Source: an uncultured Myxococcales bacterium (GTDB taxonomy: Bacteria > Myxococcota > Myxococcia > Myxococcales > Myxococcaceae). Taken from it: a DNA stretch of 64,000 bases. The notes under the pieces are model-generated. The model was not told the DNA's origin. It made no database searches and saw only the letters and a program-made list of their open reading frames with translations. Of the stretch, positions 16,873 to 24,645 are shown in pieces. The DNA lies in contig CALJKW010000022.1 in the NCBI GenBank assembly GCA_937980205.1, positions 434,001 through 498,000 of the forward strand. Direction: 5' to 3'. The translations under genes and the position numbers were made by a program. Positions within the stretch are counted from its first letter, which is position 1; every line of letters starts with the position of its first letter.

Positions 16873-17601
16873 TCACTCGATGAACAGCGCGACCTCTCGG
16901 CGAAACGCGCCCTGGCGCACCGCTCCGAAGTCGAACATCGCGTGCAGCAGCTCGCAGCGGGGGCCCTCGTCGTTCATCGCGACGCACTCGTCGTGCAGCG
17001 CGGTGACCTTCGCGAGCGAGACCTCTTCTCCGGGGTTCGGGCGGTAGGCCGCCGACACGTACGCGCCGGGAAGCGACGGGTGCTCGGCCTCGGCGCGGTG
17101 GCACAGCGCGCAGGTGGACGTCTGGTTCGACTGCGCGACCTTCGTGTACGCGGCGTCGCTCGCGAGCATGCCCGCCGGCGGCAGGTCGAGCTCGCCCTTG
17201 ATGGTGCGCGTGCCGGTGACCCACTCGCCGGTCTCGATGAGCTTCGCGCCGAGGCCCGACGGCACGACCGACAGCACCATCGCCGGCCCCAGAATGAAGA
17301 TGCGCGGGCTCTTCGGCCCGTCGGCTGGCTGCGCGCTCATCGCGCTCGTCGTCGCGACGATGGAGAGCGGCCGCGGCAGCCCGGCGACGACGCAGGCCGG
17401 GTCGACCGGAGCCGGCAGGGCGTTGATGCGCGCAGAGAGCTGCGCCGCGTTGTCGAGCTGCGAGCCGTCGGTCGCCGCCGCGCACGCGCGCAGCCGCGCG
17501 CTCGCCTGGTGCACGCCGGGGCCCGCGTCGGGAGGCACCACCCCCGGGCCCATCGGCCCGCACGCGCACAACACGATGACGAACAGCAACGACTGCTTCA
17601 C
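16873..17601 (-). CDS. Predicted lipoprotein with one CXXCH haem-attachment motif
   Basis: A 242-residue protein starting at GTG 17601. The N-terminus (KQSLLFVIVLCAC) is a lipoprotein signal with C14 as the lipidated residue. A Pro-rich segment follows. Near residue 165 is TCALCHRAEAEHPS, a CXXCH site for covalent c-type haem, in a setting like a single-haem cytochrome. The region with FILGPAMVLSVVPSGLG and TIKGELDLPPAGMLASD resembles no family I can name. It lies nine bases after the stop of the 647-residue upstream gene, so the two are probably one operon. Redox role at the outer or inner membrane surface is inferred only from the motif. Confidence 0.6.
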   Translation of the reverse strand: MKQSLLFVIVLCACGPMGPGVVPPDAGPGVHQASARLRACAAATDGSQLDNAAQLSARINALPAPVDPACVVAGLPRPLSIVATTSAMSAQPADGPKSPRIFILGPAMVLSVVPSGLGAKLIETGEWVTGTRTIKGELDLPPAGMLASDAAYTKVAQSNQTSTCALCHRAEAEHPSLPGAYVSAAYRPNPGEEVSLAKVTALHDECVAMNDEGPRCELLHAMFDFGAVRQGAFRREVALFIE

Positions 17602-17609
17602 GGCGGGCG

Positions 17610-19553
17610 TCAGTGTGCCACCGAGGCGAAGCCGCCGGAAAGTATGGCCGACCAATTTTCGTACACGAGCGCCGTGCTCGCGTCGTTCGCGTCGCGGGCC
17701 TCGCGCGCCGCCCGCGGCAGCTGCTCGAGGCGCTCGCGCAGCGCGTGCGCGGTCTCGGCGCCGATGAAGAGTCTCCCGTCGGGGGGGGCCAGCTTCGGGT
17801 CGAAGCGGTACAGCGCGTCTTCCACGGACTCGGCGACGGGGACGAAGCGGTCGACGGTCTCGAGCGTCGAGGGCGACAGCTGCGTGAGCCTCGCGACGGC
17901 CGCCAGCGCCACGGCCGTGGCGAGCTCCCGCCCGGACTCGGCCGAGCGGGCGAGCAGCTCGGCGATCGCCGCCTCGAGCGACGCCAGCGTCTGGCTGCTC
18001 GCCGAGGCGTCGAGCCCGTCGAGCACCTTCAGCACGGCCCCCGCCTGAACCGAGAGGGAGATCGGCGCGCGGCCGAGCGCCGCCGTCGCGACGGCGCGCT
18101 GCGCGGCCCACACGTCGTCCGCGACGCGGTTGTTCGCCTGCAGCGTCTGGTAGGCGTTGTCGAGCTGCACGAACTCGACGGTGTTCGGCACCTTCAGCTT
18201 CTGCCACGGCACCGTGAAGCCCTTCTCCTCCGCGGCGCGGAAGAAGCGGGCGCCGTCGCGCGCGATCTGCTGCAGCACGGTCGAGCCGCTGATCGCGTGG
18301 TCCGTCACGAACGCGGCCTCGAGCTTGCCGAAGGGCACGAGCTCTCCCTTCGGGCCCTTCGAGTCCCACTCGCCGCGCTGCTCGTGGCGCACGCCCATGT
18401 GCTCGCGCGGCATGTGGTGCGAGAGGAAGTTGATGGCGCGCTGCTGGAAGTCGACGTCGCTCTTCGAGCTGCCGTTGTGATGCGGCGACAGGCGGTGCGG
18501 GTCGATGAGCACGTTGCAGTCTTCGCGCGAGTCCCCCCAGCGGAACATCGCCACGAGGTTGTGCGGGTTGAGCGCGCTGCAGTTGAACGTCAGCTCGTCG
18601 TGCGCCTTCACCAGCTCGTAGAGCGCGCGCGGCTCGTCCGACGCGAGCTGCTCGAGCAGCTCGGGCGCCTGCCGCTGCACCTCGGCGCGAACCCACGCGT
18701 CCATCCACGGGTCGTGCGGGCGCCGCTCGAGCTGCCACACCAGGTCCTTGAGCGGCGCGGGCTCGACGAGGTCGTGCTGCAGCGTCTCGTCGAGCTGCTT
18801 TTCCTTCTTCGGGTCGTGGCCCATCGCGGTGTGCACGGTGGTGAGATCTCTCGAGTGGAACACCGCCTGAATCGCGAAGCGCTTCAGCATCGCGAGGAAG
18901 TTCTCGCGCATCGCCCGGCTGTCCGTCGGAATCGGAGCCGCCTCGGGCGGCACCTTCTCGGACAGCAGCACGGCCTGCGCGATGGTCTTGTCGATGACGT
19001 CGAGCACCGTGCTGCCGAGCAGGTCGACGTGGTCCACCCCCTTCGGGAACGCGAGGCCCAGCGCCGTGGCGTGCGCTTCGTCGAGGGGGAACACCTGCGC
19101 GCGCAGGATCTCTTCCAGCGCCAGGTAGAAGTCGTCGACCGGCACGCTGTCGTTCGCCGCCTTCATCAGGTTGATGGACGCCGTCGTGCCGTCGCGCCTG
19201 CGGATGACGACGTCGCGGTCGTAGATGGGCACCGAGCCCGACAGCTTCGACAGCCCGTCGATCGCGAAGTCGGCGCGCTTCTGCACGCGCACCCGCACCG
19301 CCGTCTGGTACTGCGCGTCGCGCGGGGTCCGCTCTCCTTCCGCGTGGTGCATGCCTTCGTAGTACTCGGCCACTCCCGTAAGACCGAGCGTGGGCAGCGG
19401 CGCCACGCTCGCCTGCTTCGCCTCGAGCTGCACGAGCGGCTGCGCGGGCGCCTCGACGATCGTCAGCTTCGGGTTCGGCCTTTGCTGCCGGACGGGCGAG
19501 GTGGCGGGCGGACGCGCCAAGGGCGGACGGGTCGAGACTTTGCGGATGGCCAT
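17610..19553 (-). CDS. Hypothetical protein, 647 residues
   Basis: I do not recognise this family. The protein starts MAIRKVSTRPPLARPPA, a Pro/Arg/Ala-rich, probably disordered stretch up to about residue 50, with no signal peptide. The rest is mostly predicted helical, with His-rich patches (MHHAEGE, LSPHHNGSSKS, FLSHHMPREHMGVRHEQ) in the centre that could bind a metal. GSTVLDVIDKTIAQAVLL and LNPHNLVAMFRWGDS look like folded-core segments. The C-terminal 150 residues are Ala/Leu-rich helices. An alternative GTG start 57 bases upstream is possible. It is followed at once by the CXXCH lipoprotein gene and preceded by a uspA gene in the same direction with an inverted repeat between. No function is proposed. 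Confidence 0.6.
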   Translation of the reverse strand: MAIRKVSTRPPLARPPATSPVRQQRPNPKLTIVEAPAQPLVQLEAKQASVAPLPTLGLTGVAEYYEGMHHAEGERTPRDAQYQTAVRVRVQKRADFAIDGLSKLSGSVPIYDRDVVIRRRDGTTASINLMKAANDSVPVDDFYLALEEILRAQVFPLDEAHATALGLAFPKGVDHVDLLGSTVLDVIDKTIAQAVLLSEKVPPEAAPIPTDSRAMRENFLAMLKRFAIQAVFHSRDLTTVHTAMGHDPKKEKQLDETLQHDLVEPAPLKDLVWQLERRPHDPWMDAWVRAEVQRQAPELLEQLASDEPRALYELVKAHDELTFNCSALNPHNLVAMFRWGDSREDCNVLIDPHRLSPHHNGSSKSDVDFQQRAINFLSHHMPREHMGVRHEQRGEWDSKGPKGELVPFGKLEAAFVTDHAISGSTVLQQIARDGARFFRAAEEKGFTVPWQKLKVPNTVEFVQLDNAYQTLQANNRVADDVWAAQRAVATAALGRAPISLSVQAGAVLKVLDGLDASASSQTLASLEAAIAELLARSAESGRELATAVALAAVARLTQLSPSTLETVDRFVPVAESVEDALYRFDPKLAPPDGRLFIGAETAHALRERLEQLPRAAREARDANDASTALVYENWSAILSGGFASVAH

Positions 19554-19586
19554 GAAGGTGACGGTGCGTGCAAGAATCGGGGGCGC

Positions 19587-19613
19587 CCTTTGCGCCCCGG
19601 GTTCGCGCAAAGG
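19587..19613. repeat. Inverted repeat between uspA and the 647-residue gene
   Basis: Perfect 9-bp arms (CCTTTGCGC at 19587-19595 and its complement at 19605-19613) around a nine-base loop. It lies downstream of the minus-strand uspA (stop at 19665) and 34 bases before the next start. There is no T-run. It may stabilise or partly terminate the uspA transcript. Confidence 0.45.
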
Positions 19614-19664
19614 TCGCGCGCAGCGACCAGCCGCCGCCGGGGAGGGCGCAACTTCTGCGACGCG

Positions 19665-20096
19665 TCACCTCCAGATGGTGACGGGGCAGTGCGCGTGGTG
19701 GGCGACGCGATCGCTCACCGACCCGAGCAGGAAGCGCCGGCCCGGACCGAGGCCCCGGGCGCCCATGACGATGAGGTCAGCGCCCCGGTGGCTCGCGACG
19801 TCGACGATGGTGTCCGCGACCGGCCCGACCTCGACCACCTTGGTGATCTCGACGTCGCGCCGCTCGAGCGCGATCTCGTCGAGCCGGGCCTCGACCTTCT
19901 TCACCTCGTCGTTCGAGACGGGCGAGCTGACGACCGCGTAGCCCGACACGGGCCCGAGCGGGACCACCTCGGGCGGGGGAAGCACGGTGAGCAGCGTCAC
20001 CTTCGCCTTCGTCTGCTGCGCCAGCGCCAGCGCGAACCGCGCCGCGTGCCGAGAGGGGGCCGACCCGTCCACTGCAACGAGGATGTTGGTGAGCAT
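19665..20096 (-). CDS. Single-domain universal stress protein (UspA family)
   Basis: A 143-residue protein of standard UspA length. It starts MLTNILVAVDGSAPSRHA, with D10 in the nucleotide site, and ends with VMGARGLGPGRRFLLGSVSDRVAHHAHCPVTIW, the canonical G-2x-G-9x-G(S/T) ATP-binding loop. This predicts an ATP-binding Usp. ATG 20096 follows AAAGAGG; in-frame codons upstream run into the palindromic element at 20109-20215 and are not gene-like. It may be transcribed with the two genes downstream (17610-19553 and 16873-17601). It is one of four Usp proteins in the first 25 kb. Confidence 0.88.
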   Translation of the reverse strand: MLTNILVAVDGSAPSRHAARFALALAQQTKAKVTLLTVLPPPEVVPLGPVSGYAVVSSPVSNDEVKKVEARLDEIALERRDVEITKVVEVGPVADTIVDVASHRGADLIVMGARGLGPGRRFLLGSVSDRVAHHAHCPVTIWR

Positions 20097-20108
20097 GCCC
20101 TCTTTGCG

Positions 20109-20215
20109 CAGCAACGCCCGTTCCACGCAACGGTTGCGCGAAAAAGGGGACAGGCCCCCTTTTTGCGCGCCGAGAAGCGGCCTGTCCCCTTTCTCGCGAG
20201 GCATGGGCGTTGCTG
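20109..20215. repeat. REP-like imperfect palindrome with nested hairpin
   Basis: An element of about 107 bp. The outer arms CAGCAACGCCC (20109-20119) and its complement (20205-20215) are perfect. The inner arms TCGCGA/GCGCGA plus AAAGGGGACAGGCC are near perfect (left about 20135-20155, right about 20179-20199). Nested in the left part is a second hairpin, AAAAAGGGG pairing with CCCCTTTTT across a short loop (20141-20164). It occupies the divergent gap between uspA and the DoxX-like gene. GGGGACAGGC palindromes of this kind are found as dispersed repeats in several bacterial genomes. Confidence 0.75.
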
Positions 20216-20220
20216 AAGCA

Positions 20221-20715
20221 ATGGTCATCATGACCACCGCCATGCACCACGACCCCACGGCCGCGCAGCTGGCCGTCGAAGTGTACGAGCTCGAGCAGCG
20301 CCGCCGGCACCAGCAGCAGCAGCGCCGGTCGGTGACGCTGTACGCCATCGGCCGCATGTTCCTCGCGACGCTGTTCCTGGTGAGCGCGGCGGCGAAGATC
20401 GTCGACTACGACGCCACGCTGCAGGCGGTCGAGGCCGCGATCCCCGGCGGCTCACTCGGCCTCCCGCTCGCCATCATCGTCGAGCTGATCGGAGGCGTGC
20501 TCCTGTTCATCGGCGTCGAGGCCAAACGGGTCGCCGTCGTCCTCATCGCCTGGCTCGGCATCGTCACGCTGCTCATGCACCACGACCTCAGCGAGCCGCT
20601 CAACCGCACGTTCGCGCTCGCGAACATGGCCTTCGTCGGCGCGCTGCTCATGATCGTCGCGCACGGCGGCGGGGCCATGAGCTTCGAGCGCATCCTCAAG
20701 AAGGCGAAGGTCTGA
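20221..20715 (+). CDS. DoxX-like small integral membrane protein
   Basis: A protein of about 164 residues with a Gln/Arg-rich cytoplasmic N-terminus (YELEQRRRHQQQQRR) and four hydrophobic segments. These include YAIGRMFLATLFLVSAAAKI, typical of the first helix of DoxX-family proteins, then PLAIIVELIGGVLLFIGVEA and a helix after HHDLSEP. DoxX proteins are membrane proteins linked in some bacteria to thiosulfate-quinone oxidoreductase or to redox stress complexes. The start is uncertain: ATG 20203, 20221, 20230 and 20242 are in frame; 20203 lies inside the palindromic element, so 20221 is used. The next gene begins two bases after the stop. Confidence 0.72.
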   Translation: MVIMTTAMHHDPTAAQLAVEVYELEQRRRHQQQQRRSVTLYAIGRMFLATLFLVSAAAKIVDYDATLQAVEAAIPGGSLGLPLAIIVELIGGVLLFIGVEAKRVAVVLIAWLGIVTLLMHHDLSEPLNRTFALANMAFVGALLMIVAHGGGAMSFERILKKAKV

Positions 20716-20717
20716 CC

Positions 20718-21134
20718 ATGTACCTCGTCGCCGATGCGATGACCGTCGCGCCGCTCACGGTGCAGCCGGAGGACACCATCGAGCAGGCCCAGGCCCTGAT
20801 GCGCAACGGGCGCATGCGGCACCTGCCGGTCGTGGAGGGCGGCAAGCTCGTCGGCCTGCTCACGAAGAGCGACATTCTGCGCCGCCACGCCGAGGGCGCG
20901 ACGCCCCGGCTGGTGCGCGACGCCATGCAGACCGAGGTCGTCACCGCGACCGCGCACCTGCCGCTGCGCCGCGCCGCGCGCCTGCTCTTCGATCGCAAGT
21001 TCGGCTGCCTGCCCGTCATCGACGCCAGCCGCGCCGTCGTCGGCATCCTCACCGAGAGCGACTTCATCCGGTTCGCAGCCGACGTGGCCACCGACCTCGA
21101 TCGGGTCGAGGCGATCGCTTCCAGGGTCGCTTGA
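20718..21134 (+). CDS. CBS-pair (Bateman) domain protein
   Basis: A 138-residue CBS pair. CBS1 covers residues 1-58 (ADAMTVAPLTVQPEDTI, HLPVVEGGKLVGLLTKSDIL) and CBS2 about residues 66-125 (DAMQTEVVTATAHLPL, CLPVIDASRAVVGILTESDF). No effector domain is attached. Its stop TGA lies inside the TTG start of the histidine kinase (TTGA at 21131-21134), so translation is coupled and the CBS protein is likely to work with the kinase, possibly feeding adenylate status into the same pathway. Spacing from the DoxX-like gene is only two bases. Confidence 0.86.
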   Translation: MYLVADAMTVAPLTVQPEDTIEQAQALMRNGRMRHLPVVEGGKLVGLLTKSDILRRHAEGATPRLVRDAMQTEVVTATAHLPLRRAARLLFDRKFGCLPVIDASRAVVGILTESDFIRFAADVATDLDRVEAIASRVA

Positions 21135-22327
21135 ACAAACTCTTGGCTGGTTTGAAGGGCCGCGGCTACCTTCGCGGCGTGGCAGAGACGCTGTTCGAAG
21201 AGCTCAAGCGCTACGTCGGCTTCAGCGCCGACGACGAGCACGCCCTGCGCGCGCTGCACCCGCTCGCCCAGCCGCGCTTCAAGGACATCTCCGAGATCTT
21301 CTACGCGCGCATCCTCGAGCACGAGGGGGCGAAGAAGTCGCTCGTCGGCGGTGAGTCCGTCGTCGGGCACCTCAAGGTCACGCTGCAGGCGTGGATGGAC
21401 AAGCTCTTGTGGGGCCCCTGGGACGAGGCCTACTACGAGCTGCGCTGCCGCATCGGCCGCATCCACGTACGCATCGCGCTGCCGCAGCACTACATGTTCG
21501 GGGCGATGAACGTCATCCGCCAGCAGCTCAACGACGTCATCGACCAGCACTACCTCGGCCAGCCGAAGGGGCTGCACGACGCGCGTGTGGCGGTCGGGAA
21601 GATCCTCGACCTCGAGCTCGCGATCATGCTGCACACCTACCGCGAGGACTACCTCGCCCAGCGCTCCCGGCAGGAACGCCTCGCCACCTTCGGCCAGCTC
21701 GTCGGCTCGATGGGCCACGAGCTTCGCAACCCCCTGGGCGTCATGGAGACGTCGCTGCACATCCTCAAAGGGCGCGTCGGTGAGGACGAGCGCGCGAAGA
21801 AGCACGTCGACCGCATCGGCACGCAGATCACCGTCGCGAACAAGATCATCTCCGACCTGCTCGACATGATCCGCGACCGGCCGATGGCGCGCGAACGGCT
21901 CTCGGTGCAGGAGGTCGTCGAGTCGGCGATGCAGGCGCTCGCGCCTCCTTCCGGAGTCACGTACACCATCGAGGGCGTCGAACTGCTCCCGCCGATCGTC
22001 GGAGACCGCGGCCAGCTTCGGCAGCTGTTCTTGAACCTGCTCGAGAACGCGACGCAGGCGTGCGGCGCCGACGGCGCCGTCACCGTGCGCGGGGTCGCGC
22101 TTGAGGGTTTCGCGAGCATCGCCGTCGAAGACACCGGGCCGGGCGTCGACGAGGTCACGCGCCGCCGTCTGTTCGAGCCGCTCATCACCACCAAGGAAAA
22201 GGGCGTCGGCCTCGGCCTCGCCCTCGTCAAGCGCATCGTCGACCGACACGACGGCAGCATCACCTACGAGCCCCGTGAAGGAGGCGGCGCGCGCTTCGTC
22301 GTCCGCCTTCCCAGCCAGGAGCCATGA
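21131..22327 (+). CDS. Globin-coupled sensor histidine kinase
   Basis: A 398-residue soluble kinase. Residues about 20-175 form a globin-coupled sensor/protoglobin domain; the signature IGRIHVRIALPQHYMFGAM gives H112 as the proximal haem ligand. Residues from about 183 are a HisKA-HATPase pair: phosphoacceptor H196 in GSMGHELRNPLG, N box LNLLENATQA, G1 EDTGPGVDEV, F box LFEPL, G2 GVGLGLALVK. There is no membrane helix, so it senses a diffusible gas (O2, NO or CO) in the cytoplasm. The start is TTG 21131 overlapping the CBS stop; GTG 21179 is an alternative that keeps both domains. The stop overlaps the double-receiver gene by four bases. Confidence 0.86.
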   Translation: MNKLLAGLKGRGYLRGVAETLFEELKRYVGFSADDEHALRALHPLAQPRFKDISEIFYARILEHEGAKKSLVGGESVVGHLKVTLQAWMDKLLWGPWDEAYYELRCRIGRIHVRIALPQHYMFGAMNVIRQQLNDVIDQHYLGQPKGLHDARVAVGKILDLELAIMLHTYREDYLAQRSRQERLATFGQLVGSMGHELRNPLGVMETSLHILKGRVGEDERAKKHVDRIGTQITVANKIISDLLDMIRDRPMARERLSVQEVVESAMQALAPPSGVTYTIEGVELLPPIVGDRGQLRQLFLNLLENATQACGADGAVTVRGVALEGFASIAVEDTGPGVDEVTRRRLFEPLITTKEKGVGLGLALVKRIVDRHDGSITYEPREGGGARFVVRLPSQEP

Positions 22328-23040
22328 CCACCGTGCGTCGGGTACTGCTCGTCGACGACAACAAGGCCTTCGCCGAGAACATCGCCGAGATCTTGAGAGA
22401 CGGAGGCGCCGAGGTCTCGGTCGCGAACGAAGGCCCACGGGCCCTCGAGCTGGCGAGACAGGGCCGCTTCGATCTGCTCATCACCGACATGCGCATGCCC
22501 GTGATGAGCGGCGCCGCGCTGGTGCACGAGATCCGCCGCGTCGACCCCGGGCTGGCCGCGGTCGTCGTCACCGCCTACACCGGTGAGTCGGACCTGGCCG
22601 ACGCGCGCAGCGAGGGCGTGCTCGCGGTGCTGCCGAAGCCCGTGCCGATTCCGCAGCTCGAGCAGTTCGTCGCCACCGCGCGCCGCGACGGCCTCGTCGC
22701 GCTCGTGGAGGACGACCCCGGGCTCGCCGACAACCTCTCCGAGGCGCTGCGGGAGAAGGGCTTCACCGCGCTCACCGCGCGCTCGGCGCTCGAGGCCGAG
22801 CGGCTCGGAGGTGTGCGGCCGTTCATGGCGCTCGTCGATCTGAAGCTCCCCGACGCGCCGCGCGGAGAGATCATCGCCAGGTTGCGCGCCCTGCACCCGG
22901 GGCTGCCGATGGTCATCGTCACCGGCCACCCCGACTCGATGCCCGCCGGCGAGAAGCCCGACCACGTCTTCCTCAAGCCCTTCGACACCGCGAAGCTGCT
23001 CGGCCAGCTCGAGGCGCTGCACGGGAGGCTCGCCCGGTGA
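22324..23040 (+). CDS. Double-receiver response regulator
   Basis: A 238-residue protein made only of two CheY-like receiver domains. REC1 has D55 in LLITDMRMPVMSG and K104 in VLPKP. REC2 (from about residue 122) has acidic pocket EDD at 129-131, D172 in ALVDLKLPD and a Lys near the end (FLKPFD). No output domain is present, so it is a phosphate shuttle, sink or protein-interaction regulator. It overlaps the globin kinase gene by four bases upstream and the receiver-kinase gene by four bases (GTGA) downstream, which argues for one relay: kinase, double receiver, receiver-kinase. Confidence 0.87.
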   Translation: MTTVRRVLLVDDNKAFAENIAEILRDGGAEVSVANEGPRALELARQGRFDLLITDMRMPVMSGAALVHEIRRVDPGLAAVVVTAYTGESDLADARSEGVLAVLPKPVPIPQLEQFVATARRDGLVALVEDDPGLADNLSEALREKGFTALTARSALEAERLGGVRPFMALVDLKLPDAPRGEIIARLRALHPGLPMVIVTGHPDSMPAGEKPDHVFLKPFDTAKLLGQLEALHGRLAR

Positions 23041-24122
23041 GTGACGCCCCGGCGCGAGTGCTCGTCGTCGACGACAACGCGAGCTTCGTCGACAACCTGG
23101 ACGAGATCCTCAGCGACGCCGGGCACACCGTGCTCACCGCGACGAGCTGCGCCGCTGCCCGAGAAGAGGCGCGCAAGGGCTTCGACATCGCGCTCGTCGA
23201 CATGCGCCTGCCCGACGGGGTGGGCACCGATCTCGCCGGCGAGCTGCGGGCGATGAACCCCGACGCCGCGGTCGTGCTGCTGACCGGCTACTCGACCGTC
23301 GAGGCCGCGGCCGCCGCCGTGCGCGCCGGCGCGTTCGCGTACCTGTCCAAGCCCTGCGCGACTCCCGAGCTGTTGCTCACCGTCGAGCAGGCGCGGCGGC
23401 AGGTCGGCCTGCACTCCGAGAAGCGCGAGCTCGCGCGCCGCGCCCAGACGGCCGAGAAGCTCGCGGCCGTCGGCACCATGACCGCCGGGCTCTCGCACGA
23501 GATCCGCAACCCGCTGAACGCGGCCGGGCTGCAGCTCTCGGTGCTCGAGCGCCGCATCGAGAAGCTGCAGGAGCACCAGCGCGGGCCGCTGCTCGAGCCG
23601 CTGCGGCTGGTGCGCGACGAGATCAAGCGGCTCGATCACCTGCTCGAAGACTTCTTGCAGCTCGCGCGCCCGCGGGAGCTCAAGGGCGAGCCCGTCGACG
23701 TCGGCGGCATCGTCGGCCGCGTGCTCGATCTCCTCGGCACCGACGCCGAGCGGCGCGGGGTCACGCTCGAGCGCAGGCTGGTCGAGGGCCTGAAGGTGAA
23801 CGCCGACGACGGCCGGCTGCGGCAGGTGGTGATGAACCTGACGCTCAACGCGCTCGAGGCGTCGCCGCGCGGCGGGCGCGTAGCGCTCACCGTGGCGCAG
23901 GCCGGCTCGAACGTGGTGCTGCACGTGGACGACACGGGGAAGGGCGTGCCGAGAGAGCTGCGCGAGCGCATCTTCGAGCCGTTCTTCACGACGAAGACCC
24001 AGGGCACTGGCTTGGGGCTGCCCATCGTGCACGCGATCATCACGCAGCACGGCGGCACGCTCGGCGTGACCGACGCGCCCGGCGGCGGCGCGCGCTTCAC
24101 CGTCGCGCTGCCGAAGCTGTGA
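23037..24122 (+). CDS. Receiver-histidine kinase (REC-HisKA-HATPase)
   Basis: A 361-residue soluble protein. It starts with a receiver domain (residues 5-120; D55 in IALVDMRLPDG; K105 in YLSKP). A coiled-coil linker (about 120-140) precedes HisKA with phosphoacceptor H154 (GLSHEIRNPLNA) and an HATPase with NLTLNALEASP, VDDTGKGVP, FEPFFTTK and GTGLGLPIVH. The architecture is like NtrB-type kinases controlled by a fused N-terminal receiver. GTG 23037 overlaps the preceding gene. It ends the co-transcribed set. A likely downstream partner is the NtrC-type regulator at 29143-30549, as this type of kinase often feeds sigma-54 activators; that link is inference. Confidence 0.87.
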   Translation: MSDAPARVLVVDDNASFVDNLDEILSDAGHTVLTATSCAAAREEARKGFDIALVDMRLPDGVGTDLAGELRAMNPDAAVVLLTGYSTVEAAAAAVRAGAFAYLSKPCATPELLLTVEQARRQVGLHSEKRELARRAQTAEKLAAVGTMTAGLSHEIRNPLNAAGLQLSVLERRIEKLQEHQRGPLLEPLRLVRDEIKRLDHLLEDFLQLARPRELKGEPVDVGGIVGRVLDLLGTDAERRGVTLERRLVEGLKVNADDGRLRQVVMNLTLNALEASPRGGRVALTVAQAGSNVVLHVDDTGKGVPRELRERIFEPFFTTKTQGTGLGLPIVHAIITQHGGTLGVTDAPGGGARFTVALPKL

Positions 24123-24133
24123 GCTGGTACGTA

Positions 24134-24586
24134 CTAGGGCTCTTCCTTCGCCCCGGGGTTCAGGAACGCCGAGTGGCACGCGACGCAGGTCTCCGTCAGC
24201 CGGCCCAGCGACTTCGCGAGCTCCTTGTCGCTGCCCTTCTCGGCGGACGCGGCGACGGCCTTGGCCTTGAGCCGCAGCTCGTCCTGCAGGGTGAACAGCT
24301 GCAGCGGCAGCGCGGCGTTGAGGTCGTCTTCCCCTCCCGCGATCGGCTTCACCAGGCGGGGCTCGGTCGCGATCTCCGTCGCGATGGTCCGCGCGCGCTC
24401 CTTCTGCAGCAGCGTCACCGCCATCACCAACTGCAGCATGTCGTCGCCGTGGCGCTGCATCTTCGTTCGCAGCACCTGGCGCGCGAGCGGTGACAGGTAG
24501 TCGGGCTCTTTGAGCCGCCCGCGCGGAGCGTCAGAGGCCAGGGCGAACGACGCGACGAGCAACGAGGCGATGAGCGTGCGCTTCAT
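24134..24586 (-). CDS. Periplasmic c'-like monohaem cytochrome
   Basis: A 150-residue protein with a Sec signal (MKRTLIASLLVASFALA, cleavage near residue 17). The mature part is four-helix-like and ends with TCVACHSAF, a CXXCH haem site near the C-terminus, the position used by cytochromes c' and c556. Length fits that family. Cytochromes c' bind NO or act as small electron carriers in the periplasm. ATG 24586 is taken rather than GTG 24592. It is convergent with the receiver-kinase gene (11 bases apart) and divergent from uspA. A role beside a gas-sensing kinase and a periplasmic Mo enzyme would make sense. Confidence 0.75.
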   Translation of the reverse strand: MKRTLIASLLVASFALASDAPRGRLKEPDYLSPLARQVLRTKMQRHGDDMLQLVMAVTLLQKERARTIATEIATEPRLVKPIAGGEDDLNAALPLQLFTLQDELRLKAKAVAASAEKGSDKELAKSLGRLTETCVACHSAFLNPGAKEEP

Positions 24587-24645
24587 GCCCACTCAAGCTG
24601 CAAGGCCCAAGCCGTGCATGGAGGAGCCTCGAAAGGAAACACACC

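Noticed and set aside
17613..20216. 867-codon plus-strand frame opposite the 647-residue gene
   Set aside because: Composition (Arg, His, Val, Glu with no hydrophobic core pattern) is that of an antisense shadow, and it crosses a palindrome and an oppositely oriented Usp gene.
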